Source of the DNA: DMER01 sp003451645
Lineage (GTDB): Bacteria > Pseudomonadota > Alphaproteobacteria > Micropepsales > Micropepsaceae
DNA: 24,616 bases
NCBI GenBank assembly: GCA_031976175.1
Contig: DALYLR010000045.1
Span: 1-24,616 of the forward strand
Direction of reading: 5' to 3'
The translations under genes were made by a program, and so were the position numbers. The notes beneath the pieces were generated by a model. That model made no database searches. It was not told the origin of the DNA and saw nothing but the letters and a program-made list of their open reading frames with translations. Positions 1 through 8,546 of the stretch are shown piece after piece. Each line of letters starts with the position of its first letter. The stretch's first letter is position 1.

Positions 1-885
1 GGAGACGCGCATGGGCTCGACCCCGCCCGCATCCTGTGCGGCAATTCCTCCGACGAGTTGCTGCATCTCCTGGCACTGACATTCTCAGGGCCGGGCGACG
101 AGGTGTTGATGAGCCAGCATGGTTTCCTCGCCTACCCAATCGTGGCGCGGGCGGCGGGCGCGGTGCCGGTCAAGGCGCCGGAAGTCAATCTGACCGCCAG
201 CGTCGAAAACCTTTTGCGGGCGGTGACACCGCGCACAAAGATCATCTTCCTTGCCAATCCCAACAACCCGACGGGCAGCTATTTGCCGTCCGCGGAAATC
301 CGCCGCCTGCAGCGCGAATTGCCGCCGCGTGTCCTACTGGTCCTTGATGCTGCGTATGCGGAGTATGTGCGGCTGAGCGATTATGAGAACGGGCTTGCGA
401 TGGCGTTGAGCCTGCCCAATGTCGTCATGACACGGACGTTTTCGAAAATCTACGCACTTGCGGGCTTGCGGATCGGCTGGATGGTGGGCAGTGCGGCGGT
501 GCTGGACGCCGTCAACCGCATTCGCGGGCCTTTTAATGTGTCAATCCCAGCGCAAGCCGCGGGGGCCGCTGCCATGCGCGACCATGCGCATCTGGAGGCA
601 AGCTTTTCGCATAATGCCAAATGGGTGCCCAAGCTGACGGCGGCCCTCACCGCAATGGGCCTGCGCGTACATCCATCGGTGTGCAATTTCGTTCTGATCG
701 AGTTTCCCGCCGATGGTCCGCATACGGCGCAAAAGGCGGATGCGTTCCTGACGGCGCGGGGATTGATCCTGCGGGGCGTGGGCGGCTATGGTCTGCCTCA
801 GTGCTTGCGGCTGTCGGTGGGCGGCGAAGAGGCCAATGAATTGGTGCTCGAGGCGCTTGGCGCATTCATGGCCAGCGGGAGTTGA
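1..885 (+). CDS. hisC: Histidinol-phosphate aminotransferase (5' end outside window)
   Basis: PLP-dependent class I/II aminotransferase that converts imidazole-acetol phosphate to histidinol phosphate; relatives of this kind often also transaminate aromatic keto acids. The frame is open from base 1, so the start lies off the left edge; 294 residues remain of a family near 360. Visible are the NPNNPTG substrate loop (residues about 87-93 of the fragment), LDAAYAEY with the Asp that contacts the pyridine nitrogen, and TFSKIYALAGLRIG with the PLP lysine encoded at 445-447. It ends one base before the tyrC ATG, so the two are surely co-transcribed. That pairing suggests a role in tyrosine/phenylalanine transamination as well as histidine synthesis, which is inference. 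No truncation is visible inside the fragment. Confidence 0.93.
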   Translation, partial: GDAHGLDPARILCGNSSDELLHLLALTFSGPGDEVLMSQHGFLAYPIVARAAGAVPVKAPEVNLTASVENLLRAVTPRTKIIFLANPNNPTGSYLPSAEIRRLQRELPPRVLLVLDAAYAEYVRLSDYENGLAMALSLPNVVMTRTFSKIYALAGLRIGWMVGSAAVLDAVNRIRGPFNVSIPAQAAGAAAMRDHAHLEASFSHNAKWVPKLTAALTAMGLRVHPSVCNFVLIEFPADGPHTAQKADAFLTARGLILRGVGGYGLPQCLRLSVGGEEANELVLEALGAFMASGS

Positions 886-886
886 G

Positions 887-1816
887 ATGGGCCAACCACT
901 CTATGAGCGCGTTGCCCTGATCGGCACAGGGTTGATTGGCGGTTCCATCGCACGGGCCACGAAGCGTGGCGGATTAAGCGGTCATGTGTCCGGCTATGCT
1001 CCGTCAGCGGAGGAGCGCGCGCGGGTGCGGACGATCGGGTTTTGCGACAGCGTGAGCGACACGCTTGCGGACGCTGTGCAGGATGCCGATCTCGTGATCC
1101 TCTGCGCACCGGTGGGCGTTCTGGGCGAGGTGGCCGCGCAGATCGGGCCGCATCTCAAACCAGGCGCGACGGTGAGCGATGTGGGCTCGGTCAAAATGGC
1201 GGTGGTGCGCGATGTGGGGCCGCATGTGCCGGCGGGCGTGCATTTCATCCCCGCGCACCCTATCGCTGGCACGGAGAACTCTGGGCCCGACGCGGGCTTT
1301 GCCGAGCTCTTCGATGGGCGGTGGTGTGTGCTGACCCCCGTTCCGGGTACGGATGAGCAGGCCTTGAAGCGCTATGAGCACTTCTGGCAGGGTCTTGGCA
1401 GCACGGTCGAACAGATGGACGCGCGCCATCATGATCTGGTGCTGGCCATCACCTCCCATCTGCCGCATTTGATCGCCTATAACATTGTGGGCACGGCGGC
1501 GGACCTTGAGACTGTCACGCAGATGGAAGTGATCAAATATTCCGCGGGCGGATTTCGAGATTTCACTCGCATCGCGGCCTCCGATCCCACCATGTGGCGC
1601 GACATTTTTCTCAACAACCGCGAGGCGGTCTTGGAAATCCTGGGGCGGTTTTCAGAGGATTTGGCGGCCTTACAGCGCGCCATCCGCTGGGGCGATGGCG
1701 ATGCGCTGTTCACGCTGTTCACACGCACCCGCGCGATCCGGCGCAGCATCGTTGCGGCGGGCCAAGACACGGCCGCGGTCAATTTTGGCCGGGATGGCGG
1801 GACAAAGCCCGGTTGA
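887..1816 (+). CDS. tyrC: Prephenate/arogenate (cyclohexadienyl) dehydrogenase
   Basis: NAD(P)-dependent oxidative decarboxylation of prephenate or arogenate in tyrosine synthesis. The 309-residue protein starts with a Rossmann motif GTGLIGGS (residues 13-20), then SDVGSVK (about 97-103), the HPIAGTE motif (124-130) and TSHLPH (189-194), all characteristic of the TyrA/TyrC family. I chose ATG 887 because it has a GGGAG ribosome-binding site and puts the Rossmann fold 12 residues in; the frame stays open further upstream but only within hisC. It sits one base after hisC, a common alphaproteobacterial pair. No chorismate mutase or ACT domain is attached. It ends 3 bases from the end of the convergent DUF2125 gene. 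The symbol tyrC rather than tyrA follows the hisC linkage; substrate preference cannot be read from sequence. Confidence 0.93.
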   Translation: MGQPLYERVALIGTGLIGGSIARATKRGGLSGHVSGYAPSAEERARVRTIGFCDSVSDTLADAVQDADLVILCAPVGVLGEVAAQIGPHLKPGATVSDVGSVKMAVVRDVGPHVPAGVHFIPAHPIAGTENSGPDAGFAELFDGRWCVLTPVPGTDEQALKRYEHFWQGLGSTVEQMDARHHDLVLAITSHLPHLIAYNIVGTAADLETVTQMEVIKYSAGGFRDFTRIAASDPTMWRDIFLNNREAVLEILGRFSEDLAALQRAIRWGDGDALFTLFTRTRAIRRSIVAAGQDTAAVNFGRDGGTKPG

Positions 1817-1819
1817 TAG

Positions 1820-2827
1820 TCAGAACACCAGGCGCGGCGCGGGGCCAAGCGGCGCTGGCCCCAAAAACATCTGGCCTTGGGTAAAGCGCAACGGGAGCGA
1901 GACCTCTGTCTGGTCAGTGGCAATGAGGCCAGCGGCCATCTTGACTGTCATCGCGGCCGATGCCGTAAGCAGCCCCTTTTGCCCCATAGCCTCAGCCAGC
2001 CGTGGCAGGCCGCGCACGGTGAGATCGAGCGTGCCTTCGGGCGTTCCTTGCGCATCCAGGGTGAGGGTGCCAGCGCCTTTGATCTCCACGCCGTCAGCCG
2101 CGAACTGCGCACTCGCCAGTTTGACTGTCGCCGGGGTTTGAGGTCCAGGAGGTGCAATCTCGGCATCCAGGCGCAAGCGATCGATTTTCGGCCCAAGTGG
2201 GAGCGCCAGGCCTTGCAAGATCAGGCCGTCCGCCTCGATCAGTGCCACGGCCTTCGCGAGCGATTGCTGTTTGTCTTTGTCAATCCAAGCGCTGCCGGAC
2301 AGTTTTGCGCGTGCGACGGTAAAGGGCAGGGACGTCTCCGCCCATTGCACCGTGCCGCGCGTCTCCTCTGTGTCCAGGGTGACGCGTTCAGGCGCGCTCG
2401 CATAGCTCGCGGCCGCGGCCTTGGCGTGCGCGTCAATCGTGATTGTGTTTTCGCCTTGCGCGACGATCCAGCGCTGCTGTCCTGGGGCCACAAAGCGCAC
2501 AGGTGAAAGCGACCAGGGCCGGAACGACACGCGCAGGGTCTCCCCTGTCCAGCCGAAGCCGATCTGGTCATTCGCGTAAACGGGCTTTTCGAGGTCAGCG
2601 GCGACTGCGAAGGGGAAGCCAGTGAGCGCAATGGCCGACCACTGCGCGGTGATGCCAACAGCGGGCCCGCGTTCCTGCAACAGGCTTAGCTCCGATTTCA
2701 GCAGGCCGCTCGCATAAAGCCACCATGCGGCATAAGCGGTGGTGAGGATGACCAGCGCGCCCGCGCCGAGGATGGCGCGCAAATGGTGGCGCACAAAACC
2801 GGGGTGTGTCATGGGGCGGGCGTGCAT
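1820..2827 (-). CDS. DUF2125 domain protein, membrane-anchored
   Basis: A 335-residue protein of unknown function. One hydrophobic segment near residues 18-40 should anchor it in the inner membrane, with the rest outside the cytoplasm. The remainder is rich in short strand-like stretches, and TGFPF near residue 69 is typical of DUF2125 proteins, which are mostly alphaproteobacterial. It starts 10 bases after the end of nrdJ on the same strand and is probably co-transcribed with it. The first ATG has GTGAGG upstream; a second ATG five codons later has no visible ribosome-binding site. In related genomes this family often lies beside tyrC, as here, but facing it. No enzyme motif is visible and I assign no reaction. 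Confidence 0.8.
   Translation of the reverse strand: MHARPMTHPGFVRHHLRAILGAGALVILTTAYAAWWLYASGLLKSELSLLQERGPAVGITAQWSAIALTGFPFAVAADLEKPVYANDQIGFGWTGETLRVSFRPWSLSPVRFVAPGQQRWIVAQGENTITIDAHAKAAAASYASAPERVTLDTEETRGTVQWAETSLPFTVARAKLSGSAWIDKDKQQSLAKAVALIEADGLILQGLALPLGPKIDRLRLDAEIAPPGPQTPATVKLASAQFAADGVEIKGAGTLTLDAQGTPEGTLDLTVRGLPRLAEAMGQKGLLTASAAMTVKMAAGLIATDQTEVSLPLRFTQGQMFLGPAPLGPAPRLVF
1841..1862. terminator. GC-rich hairpin at the tyrC / DUF2125 convergence
   Basis: Perfect 7-bp arms GGGGCCA and TGGCCCC enclose an 8-base loop. The hairpin lies 25 bases after the tyrC stop, inside the 3' coding end of the convergent gene. No T-run follows on either strand, so it is not a classical intrinsic terminator. 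It may still help end or protect the tyrC transcript. Confidence 0.25.
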
Positions 2828-2837
2828 GGGGCCTCAC

Positions 2838-5237
2838 CTAACTGCAGCGCGAATAGCCGCAAGAGCCGCACGTGTCACAGCCTTCGATACGCATTAATCC
2901 CGGTGCGGAGCATTTGGGACAGGTTTTGAGGCCGGGCAGGGGCTCAAGCGCTGCCATGGCGCGGGTGAAGGCGCCGGGAGCGGGCGTCACATTGGCATCG
3001 GGCGGGGGCTCCGATGTGCCAGTCACAAGGAAACCGATAGCCATTAGGTGCTCCTCGATCACCCGGCCAATGGCTGCCAGCAGTGAGGGTACATATTGGC
3101 CCGCCACCCATTGCCCGCCGCGCGGGTCGAACACCGATTTGAGTTCGTCAACCACAAAGGACACATCGCCGCCCCGGCGGAAGACCGCACTGATCATGCG
3201 GGTGAGCGCGACCGTCCAGGCATAATGCTCCATATTCTTGGAGTTGATGAAAATCTCGAACGGCCGCCGCCGCCCGCCATCGATCAGATCGTTCAGGGTA
3301 ATGTAGAGCGCGTGATCGGACTCCGGCCAACGGATCTTATAGGTCGTGCCAGCAAGCGCCTCGGGCCGGTCGAGCGGCTTGGTCATATAGACGATGCCGG
3401 CGGAGTCGGCGTTGGCCGCGCGCTCTTGCAGTTTGGGTTTAGTCTGCTCGCGGGTGATCGCGGCCGCTATTGGTTTGGCGGGTTCGGGCTCTGACCTTGG
3501 TTCCGCGGGGGCAGGAGGGGGGGTGGTGCTCTCGGGCGCCGGAGCCGCACTGAGGATCGAGCCTGTGATATCGTTTGGCCGGAATGTTGTGCAGCCCTTG
3601 CATCCGGCGTCGTAGGCGGTGCGATAGACATCCTTGAACGCCTCAAAACTAATGTCCTGAGGCACGTTTACGGTCTTGGAAATGGCGCTATCGATGAACT
3701 CCTGAGCCGCCGCCTGGATCGCGATATGGTCTTGTGGGCTCAAGTCCGCTGCGGTCACGAGGGAGGGCGGCAAGGGTGCCGACGCACCGCGCAACGCACG
3801 GAACCGGCTATAGGCCAAGCTCGCTACACGTTCGCGCCGCTCGCCAGCGCCAAAGCGCATCACGCGCTCTTGTTCCAAGGCGAAAACAGGTTCGATGCCA
3901 CTGGAGACATTATTCGCCAGGAGCGAGATCGTGCCCGTCGGTGCGATTGAGGTGACGAGCCCATTGCGCAAACCGCGATCGGCAATCGCTGCGCGCAGCT
4001 CTGGTTCCATCCGCGAGGCATAGGCGGTGCCCAAGAACTTGTCCCGGTCGTAAAGCGGGAACGCACCCTTTTCGGCGGCCAAATCGGCGGAGGCGATGAG
4101 GGCCGCGCGCCGCAAACTGCGCAGCCATTGGCGGGTCAGCCGCACGGCGTCCACACCGCCATAGCGCGCGCCGCAATAGATCAGCGCGTCCGCCAGACCG
4201 GTGACACCCAGACCAATACGGCGCTTGCCCTTGGCCTCCCGCTCCTGCGCGGCGAGTGGATAGGCAGACACATCGATCACATTGTCGAGGAAGCGGATGG
4301 CCGTGGCGGTGAGCGTCTCGAGCGCCCGTACATCGAGCTCCGCGTGGGTGGTGAACGGATCTCGCACCAATTCGCCCAAATTGATCGAGCCCAGCAAACA
4401 GGCGCCAAAGGGCGGCAGCGGCTGCTCCCCGCAAGGGTTGGTGGCCGAAATCGTCTCGCAATAGCTCAGCGGGTTCTCGTTGTTGACGCGGTCGATGAAA
4501 ATGACGCCCGGCTCGGCATAGGCGTAGGTTGCCGCCATGATCCGGTTCCACAGGCCGCGCGCCGAGATCGTCCGGTGCACCTTGCCCGCAAAAACCAAAT
4601 CCCAAGAGCGGTCGTCCTTCACCGCTTGCATGAACGCGTCAGTGACAAGGACAGACACATTGAAATTGCGCAGGCGCGCCGGATCGCGCTTGGCATCGAT
4701 GAAGGCCTCAATGTCAGGGTGGTCGCAGCGCAAACACGCCATCATGGCGCCGCGCCGCGCGCCTGCCGACATGATCGTGCGGCACATCGCGTCCCAGACA
4801 TCCATGAAAGAGACGGGGCCGGAGGCGTCCGCGCCGAGCGCCTCGTTCAGCGCGCCATGGGGGCGCAAGGTGGAAAAGTCACAGCCAATGCCGCCGCCCG
4901 CCTGCATGGTCAAAGCGCTGTCGCGCAAGGTGTCGAACACCGCGCGCATCTCGTCCGCGATCGTGCCCATGACGAAACAATTGAAGAGCGTCACGGCGCG
5001 GCCGGAGCCCGCACCCGCCAAGATGCGGCCTGCGGGCAAGAACTTGAACCCGGACAATGCCGAGCGGAATTGGGCGGCGGTGCGTTCGCGCAAGGCCTCA
5101 CTCTCCGCCTGGGCCGCGGCATTGGCCACGCGCGTCCAGCTATCGTCCAGCGTGAGGTCCAAAGGCTCCCCATCGGGGCGCTTCAAGCGGTATTTCTCTT
5201 CCCAAACGTGGCGAGAGAGCGCGCTCAACAATTCCAT
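2838..5237 (-). CDS. nrdJ: Adenosylcobalamin-dependent (class II) ribonucleotide reductase
   Basis: Reduces ribonucleotides to deoxyribonucleotides using adenosylcobalamin, without oxygen or a second radical subunit. In the 799-residue product LFNCFVMG carries the first redox cysteine (Cys87). NPCGEQ gives Asn267, the thiyl Cys269 and Glu271, and FGAC gives the partner Cys280, 11 residues on as in Thermotoga NrdJ. QAGGGIG is also present. A TSCPD-like domain lies around residues 640-740 after an Ala/Pro-rich linker, and the tail (770-799) has a CPKC...CDTCGSCGYSRC cysteine cluster typical of the regenerating arm. The length fits the shorter class II type, not the roughly 1,200-residue rhizobial type. 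I chose ATG 5237 (MELLSAL) over an in-frame TTG ten codons upstream. The upstream region holds a LexA-type box. DUF2125 follows. Confidence 0.95.
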   Translation of the reverse strand: MELLSALSRHVWEEKYRLKRPDGEPLDLTLDDSWTRVANAAAQAESEALRERTAAQFRSALSGFKFLPAGRILAGAGSGRAVTLFNCFVMGTIADEMRAVFDTLRDSALTMQAGGGIGCDFSTLRPHGALNEALGADASGPVSFMDVWDAMCRTIMSAGARRGAMMACLRCDHPDIEAFIDAKRDPARLRNFNVSVLVTDAFMQAVKDDRSWDLVFAGKVHRTISARGLWNRIMAATYAYAEPGVIFIDRVNNENPLSYCETISATNPCGEQPLPPFGACLLGSINLGELVRDPFTTHAELDVRALETLTATAIRFLDNVIDVSAYPLAAQEREAKGKRRIGLGVTGLADALIYCGARYGGVDAVRLTRQWLRSLRRAALIASADLAAEKGAFPLYDRDKFLGTAYASRMEPELRAAIADRGLRNGLVTSIAPTGTISLLANNVSSGIEPVFALEQERVMRFGAGERRERVASLAYSRFRALRGASAPLPPSLVTAADLSPQDHIAIQAAAQEFIDSAISKTVNVPQDISFEAFKDVYRTAYDAGCKGCTTFRPNDITGSILSAAPAPESTTPPPAPAEPRSEPEPAKPIAAAITREQTKPKLQERAANADSAGIVYMTKPLDRPEALAGTTYKIRWPESDHALYITLNDLIDGGRRRPFEIFINSKNMEHYAWTVALTRMISAVFRRGGDVSFVVDELKSVFDPRGGQWVAGQYVPSLLAAIGRVIEEHLMAIGFLVTGTSEPPPDANVTPAPGAFTRAMAALEPLPGLKTCPKCSAPGLMRIEGCDTCGSCGYSRCS

Positions 5238-5268
5238 GGGGCACGACCTATTGTGAACAGAGTTCAAC

Positions 5269-5295
5269 TCTATACGAGCGGTTGGGCCCCGTCAA
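5269..5295 (-). promoter_or_regulatory. Possible sigma70-type promoter of nrdJ
   Basis: On the minus strand TTGACG (5295-5290) and TATAGA (5274-5269) are separated by 15 bases, a little short of the usual 16-18. They lie about 32 bases before the nrdJ ATG and just downstream of the LexA-type box. Read by eye; no transcript start is known. Confidence 0.35.
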
Positions 5296-5300
5296 TCGGT

Positions 5301-5315
5301 GTTCTTGAAAAGTTC
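5301..5315. promoter_or_regulatory. LexA-type SOS box upstream of nrdJ
   Basis: GTTCTTGAAAAGTTC is a perfect GTTC-N7-GTTC direct repeat with an AT-rich spacer, the consensus of LexA operators in Alphaproteobacteria such as Caulobacter and Rhodobacter. It sits in the only intergenic gap before nrdJ, 64 bases upstream of its ATG and 5 bases upstream of the proposed -35. The neighbouring plsC is on the same strand and ends at 5362, so nrdJ is the only gene it can plausibly control. Binding is inferred. Confidence 0.6.
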
Positions 5316-5361
5316 TAGGCGTGGCCAGTCTCAGAATACGGGCGCGGCCCTTGCCAGTTGC

Positions 5362-6111
5362 TTAGCTCGCGGCAAGGAGTTCGGCTGTGCGGGTTTCGAT
5401 GCGCGATTGCAGTTCGGCCATGAAGGCCTGCCGCTTAAGACCTGGCGGGATCGGTTCAAGGAATTCGAACACGATGTGTCCCGGTTTGCGCCAAGGGCCT
5501 GAGCGAGGCCAGAACAGCCCGGAATTGAGGGCTGCGGGCACACACGGAACCCCCAGTTGACTATAGAGGGCCGCGATCCCGGGCTTGTAGTCGGGCTCGG
5601 CGCCAGGAACCTTGCGAGTGCCTTCAGGAAAGATGACGACGGCCCGACCGTGAGCCAGGCGATCTTTGGCCTCGGTGACCATGCTCTTGAGCGCGCTGGC
5701 GCCTGCATCGCGGTCAACCCAGATCGACCCCATGCGATGGGCGAACCAGCCCCAGAACGGCACGTAGGACAGCTCCTTTTTGACGATGACGGCTGGGTCC
5801 TTGAGGATGACGTTGATGGCGATCGTCTCCCACATCGACTGATGCTTGGAGGCGAGCAGATACGGCCCGCCGGGCAAACGCTCGCGTCCGCGCACCTCGA
5901 AGGTGATGCCGGCGCAGGTGCGCAGCGCCCACAAGGTCGCGAGGCACCAATATTCCAGGCCTTTGCGTATAACGATCCGTGGCAGGAGCAATGATGGCAG
6001 CCAGGCAATGTTCATCGGGATCGTGTAGAGCCAGAAGCACAGCTGAAAGAGAAGCGAGCGGCCCATGTCGGCCGAGGTCAACGGGGCGTTTGCTGCGGGC
6101 GCCTGCATCAT
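5362..6111 (-). CDS. plsC: 1-acyl-sn-glycerol-3-phosphate acyltransferase
   Basis: Membrane enzyme that adds the second acyl chain to lysophosphatidic acid to make phosphatidic acid. The 249-residue product has hydrophobic segments at about 20-45 and 52-68. It then has the acyltransferase motifs KHQSMWE (His90 with Glu95, the HX4D/E catalytic pair), a GSIWVDR block (128-134), FPEGTR (161-166) and VPAALNSG (191-198). A longer frame reaches 6300 but that extension overlaps the upstream gene and has no family-like sequence. I chose the first of two adjacent ATGs at 6111/6108, with a weak GAGA upstream. It is last in the ftsE-ftsX-ydcF-plsC run and starts 23 bases after the YdcF-like gene. Confidence 0.92.
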   Translation of the reverse strand: MMQAPAANAPLTSADMGRSLLFQLCFWLYTIPMNIAWLPSLLLPRIVIRKGLEYWCLATLWALRTCAGITFEVRGRERLPGGPYLLASKHQSMWETIAINVILKDPAVIVKKELSYVPFWGWFAHRMGSIWVDRDAGASALKSMVTEAKDRLAHGRAVVIFPEGTRKVPGAEPDYKPGIAALYSQLGVPCVPAALNSGLFWPRSGPWRKPGHIVFEFLEPIPPGLKRQAFMAELQSRIETRTAELLAAS

Positions 6112-6134
6112 CGCGTGTCTCTGGATCGGGTGCG

Positions 6135-6944
6135 TTAGGTTTTGGGTTCGGCGCTCAGGATTGGCTCGTCGCCAGGATTGGCGCCACCATACTCGATCCG
6201 GGCCTCCACGCCCTGATGAAAGCGAAAGCCCAAAGGCTCCAACCCATTCAGGCGGACCCAAGAGGCCAGATATTTGGTGTATTCGCTCATCAGAAGCCAC
6301 GCAGCGTCACGATCCTGCCACCAATCGCCCATGTCCAACTCGCGGGGGAACACAGGCTGACCGACCAGCTTCACGCCAGGCAGTGCTGCCCGGAACTCCA
6401 TGAGCGAGCGCGGCAAGTGATAGGCAGCGGTCACCACGATGATCGAGCGATAGTTGTGCCGGCGTACCCAGGCCGCGGCCTCGACCGCATTCTCAATCGT
6501 GTTCGAGGCGCCTCGGCCCAGATCGACGCAGCAGGCATAAACGCGTCTCGGACCGTCGATCTGGCGCTTGAGCTCGTCGCGGGTCACGGTATTGTTGACA
6601 CCCGTGATCAGGAGGCGCGCGCCGCGCCTCTCGGCCAGAAGGCTCATGGCCTTGTCGAGGCGGGCATCACCGCCGGTGAGAGCCACGATGGCATCCGCGC
6701 TTTTCGGTTCGGAGCCAATGCGCTCCAAGGCGCCAATGAAGGCGACCAGACCAATCGCATAGGCCGACAGGCCAGCCAATCCGATAAGGATCGCCAGCCG
6801 CCTCTTCAGCCCATATGAATGTCGCTCTCGCCGGATCATTACCACGGGTCTTTGGTTGGTCTGCCAGATAGCCATGCTGCTGCGGTCTTCAGCCATTGGG
6901 CGAATCATAATCGCTTGAAACGCGCGTGTCGCGCGAAAATCCAT
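6135..6944 (-). CDS. YdcF/SanA-like DUF218 membrane protein
   Basis: A 269-residue protein with a hydrophobic segment near residues 46-70 followed by a DUF218 domain. Typical family features are ADAIVALTGG (about 83-92), LLITGVN, SNTIENA and VVTAAYHLPRS with its conserved histidine. The family includes E. coli YdcF, SanA and ElyC, which are linked to the cell envelope and, for ElyC, to lipid-carrier and peptidoglycan metabolism. The exact reaction is unknown. It starts 15 bases after ftsX and precedes plsC, which supports an envelope role. The start is uncertain: ATG 6944 has AGGA almost touching it, while ATGs at 6908, 6896, 6875 and 6839 are also possible and would only shorten the cytoplasmic tail. 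Confidence 0.85.
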   Translation of the reverse strand: MDFRATRAFQAIMIRPMAEDRSSMAIWQTNQRPVVMIRRERHSYGLKRRLAILIGLAGLSAYAIGLVAFIGALERIGSEPKSADAIVALTGGDARLDKAMSLLAERRGARLLITGVNNTVTRDELKRQIDGPRRVYACCVDLGRGASNTIENAVEAAAWVRRHNYRSIIVVTAAYHLPRSLMEFRAALPGVKLVGQPVFPRELDMGDWWQDRDAAWLLMSEYTKYLASWVRLNGLEPLGFRFHQGVEARIEYGGANPGDEPILSAEPKT

Positions 6945-6959
6945 ATCCTGCCCTGAGGG

Positions 6960-7856
6960 CTAGGGCATGCGCCCAATGACGCGCAGGACGGTCATGCGCG
7001 CAGTTAGTGTCGCTATTGCTGCGGATGCGAGGGGCACAAGGATCAACCAGAGCAGATGCCAGGGCGAGGCCATGATATGCGGCGTAAACGCGGATGAACC
7101 TGGCCCTGCGGCTCGGTCCCAAATCCAGGCCGCACCCATCAATGTCACGAGCGAAAGCATCAACCCAATCAGGCCACCTCGCAGGCCCAGCCACAGAAAG
7201 TGCCGTTCGTATTCCCTAGCGATGAAGACATCCTTTGCACCGATCATGTGGACGACTTCCACAATGTCGCGATGTACATTCAGTCCCGCCTGGGTCGCGA
7301 AGACTATAACTGCAAGCGTTGCCAAGGTAATCAGGCCCAGGACAGCCCATCCGACCCCCAGGGCCGAGCGTGCGAAACCAGATAATTCCTCGTTCCAATG
7401 TTTGTGATCGTCCAGTGTCGCACCAGGAACCGCGCCGAGCGCGGCCCGCAAGGCTTGCGTGTCGACCTTTTCACCTGACTTGATCTGCACTTCGATCAAT
7501 TGGGGGACAGGAAGATCTTGCAGCACATTGCCTTGGCCCAGCCATGGCTCCAGCAAGGACGCCGCCTCCTCGCGGGAGAGCGCGCGGGCACGCAGAATGC
7601 CAGGCCAAGACTGGAGGACACGCATAGCCGCGTCTGTCTGATCCTCCGCAGAGATTTGGTCCGTAACTGCCAGCTGAACTGTCATCGATGCCGACAAGCC
7701 ACGCGACCAGCCAGAGGCGATATCGCTCAAGGTCAGGACGGCACCAAGCGTCAGGCAGGCTAAAAAGTTCATCACCGCAATGATGATGTGCAACGTCGCG
7801 CCGGAGGCACTCTCCGACGGCATGAGCTGCAATTTGCGATAACCAAAGGTCAGCAC
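6960..7856 (-). CDS. ftsX: Cell-division ABC transporter permease FtsX
   Basis: Membrane partner of FtsE; the pair regulates peptidoglycan hydrolases at the septum rather than moving a known substrate. The 298-residue product shows the family plan: one N-terminal membrane segment (about 24-44), an extracytoplasmic domain to about residue 165, then three membrane segments (about 170-192, 220-244, 265-290). The start is GTG at 7856, with GAGG five bases upstream overlapping the region of the ftsE stop; the gap to ftsE is 6 bases, so translation is probably coupled. Sequence identity within FtsX families is low, so the call rests on topology plus the adjoining ftsE. Confidence 0.9.
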   Translation of the reverse strand: MLTFGYRKLQLMPSESASGATLHIIIAVMNFLACLTLGAVLTLSDIASGWSRGLSASMTVQLAVTDQISAEDQTDAAMRVLQSWPGILRARALSREEAASLLEPWLGQGNVLQDLPVPQLIEVQIKSGEKVDTQALRAALGAVPGATLDDHKHWNEELSGFARSALGVGWAVLGLITLATLAVIVFATQAGLNVHRDIVEVVHMIGAKDVFIAREYERHFLWLGLRGGLIGLMLSLVTLMGAAWIWDRAAGPGSSAFTPHIMASPWHLLWLILVPLASAAIATLTARMTVLRVIGRMP

Positions 7857-7862
7857 GGGGCC

Positions 7863-8546
7863 TCAAAAAGCCAAGTGTTGGGGTTTGGGCGGCAACATGG
7901 TCAAGCGGCCCTCACCCAAACGAAACACACGCGCATTAACCCTGTCCAGGATGTTCTGGTCGTGGGTCGCAATCATCACGCAGGTGCCCAGCCGGTTTAG
8001 CTCCAGGAAGAGGCGCAAGATCCGCTCGCCAATCTCCGGGTCGACATTGCCGGTTGGCTCGTCCGCGAGCAAGAGGTCAGGCTTTGCAACTACTGCGCGC
8101 GCAATGGCGACACGCTGTTTTTCTCCGCCCGACAGGGTCGCGGGTTTGGCATTTTGACGTTGCCCCAGTCCGACCCATTCCAACAGCTCTTCAACTTCTG
8201 CGCGATAGAGGCGCTCATCTTCCTGGGCGATCTTGCGCGGCAGGGCCACGTTTTCGTAAACGGTCAGGTGCTCAATCAGGCGAAAGTCTTGAAAAACAAC
8301 GCCAATTTTACGCCGGAGCATCGGGGTTTCCGCTTTGCTCAAGGTGGATATGTCCTTGCCAAACAGCGAGATGAGGCCGCGCGTTTGGTGTTCCGCGAGA
8401 TAGAGCAGCCGCAAAAGCGTGGTCTTGCCAGCGCCAGAGGGTCCTGTCAGAAGTTGCAGTGAGCCTGCCTCGAGCGAAAAGCTAACGTCACGTAGGACCT
8501 CTGGGCCCATGCCATAGCGCATGCCGACATTCTCGAAACGAACCAC
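7863..8546 (-). CDS. ftsE: Cell-division ATP-binding protein FtsE
   Basis: ABC ATPase of the FtsEX complex. The 227-residue sequence has all the nucleotide-binding elements: Walker A GPSGAGKT (35-42), Q-loop FQDFRL with Gln86, signature LSGGE (138-142), Walker B LLLADEPTG with Glu163, and switch His195. Its size and the YENVALP region fit FtsE rather than a larger importer ATPase. The start is GTG 8546 with AAGG about ten bases upstream. It is the first gene of the envelope cluster and is transcribed divergently from the zinc-ribbon/DUF3426 gene, an arrangement seen in other Alphaproteobacteria. The 138-base gap holds TTGACA on the minus strand (8622-8627) but no convincing -10. Confidence 0.95.
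   Translation of the reverse strand: MVRFENVGMRYGMGPEVLRDVSFSLEAGSLQLLTGPSGAGKTTLLRLLYLAEHQTRGLISLFGKDISTLSKAETPMLRRKIGVVFQDFRLIEHLTVYENVALPRKIAQEDERLYRAEVEELLEWVGLGQRQNAKPATLSGGEKQRVAIARAVVAKPDLLLADEPTGNVDPEIGERILRLFLELNRLGTCVMIATHDQNILDRVNARVFRLGEGRLTMLPPKPQHLAF

Noticed and set aside
2443..5318. Long plus-strand open frames opposite nrdJ, including a 396-codon frame at 4128-5318
   Set aside because: They are shadows of the GC-rich nrdJ coding strand: compositionally odd (His/Arg-rich), without domains, and opposite a full-length enzyme with all active-site residues.
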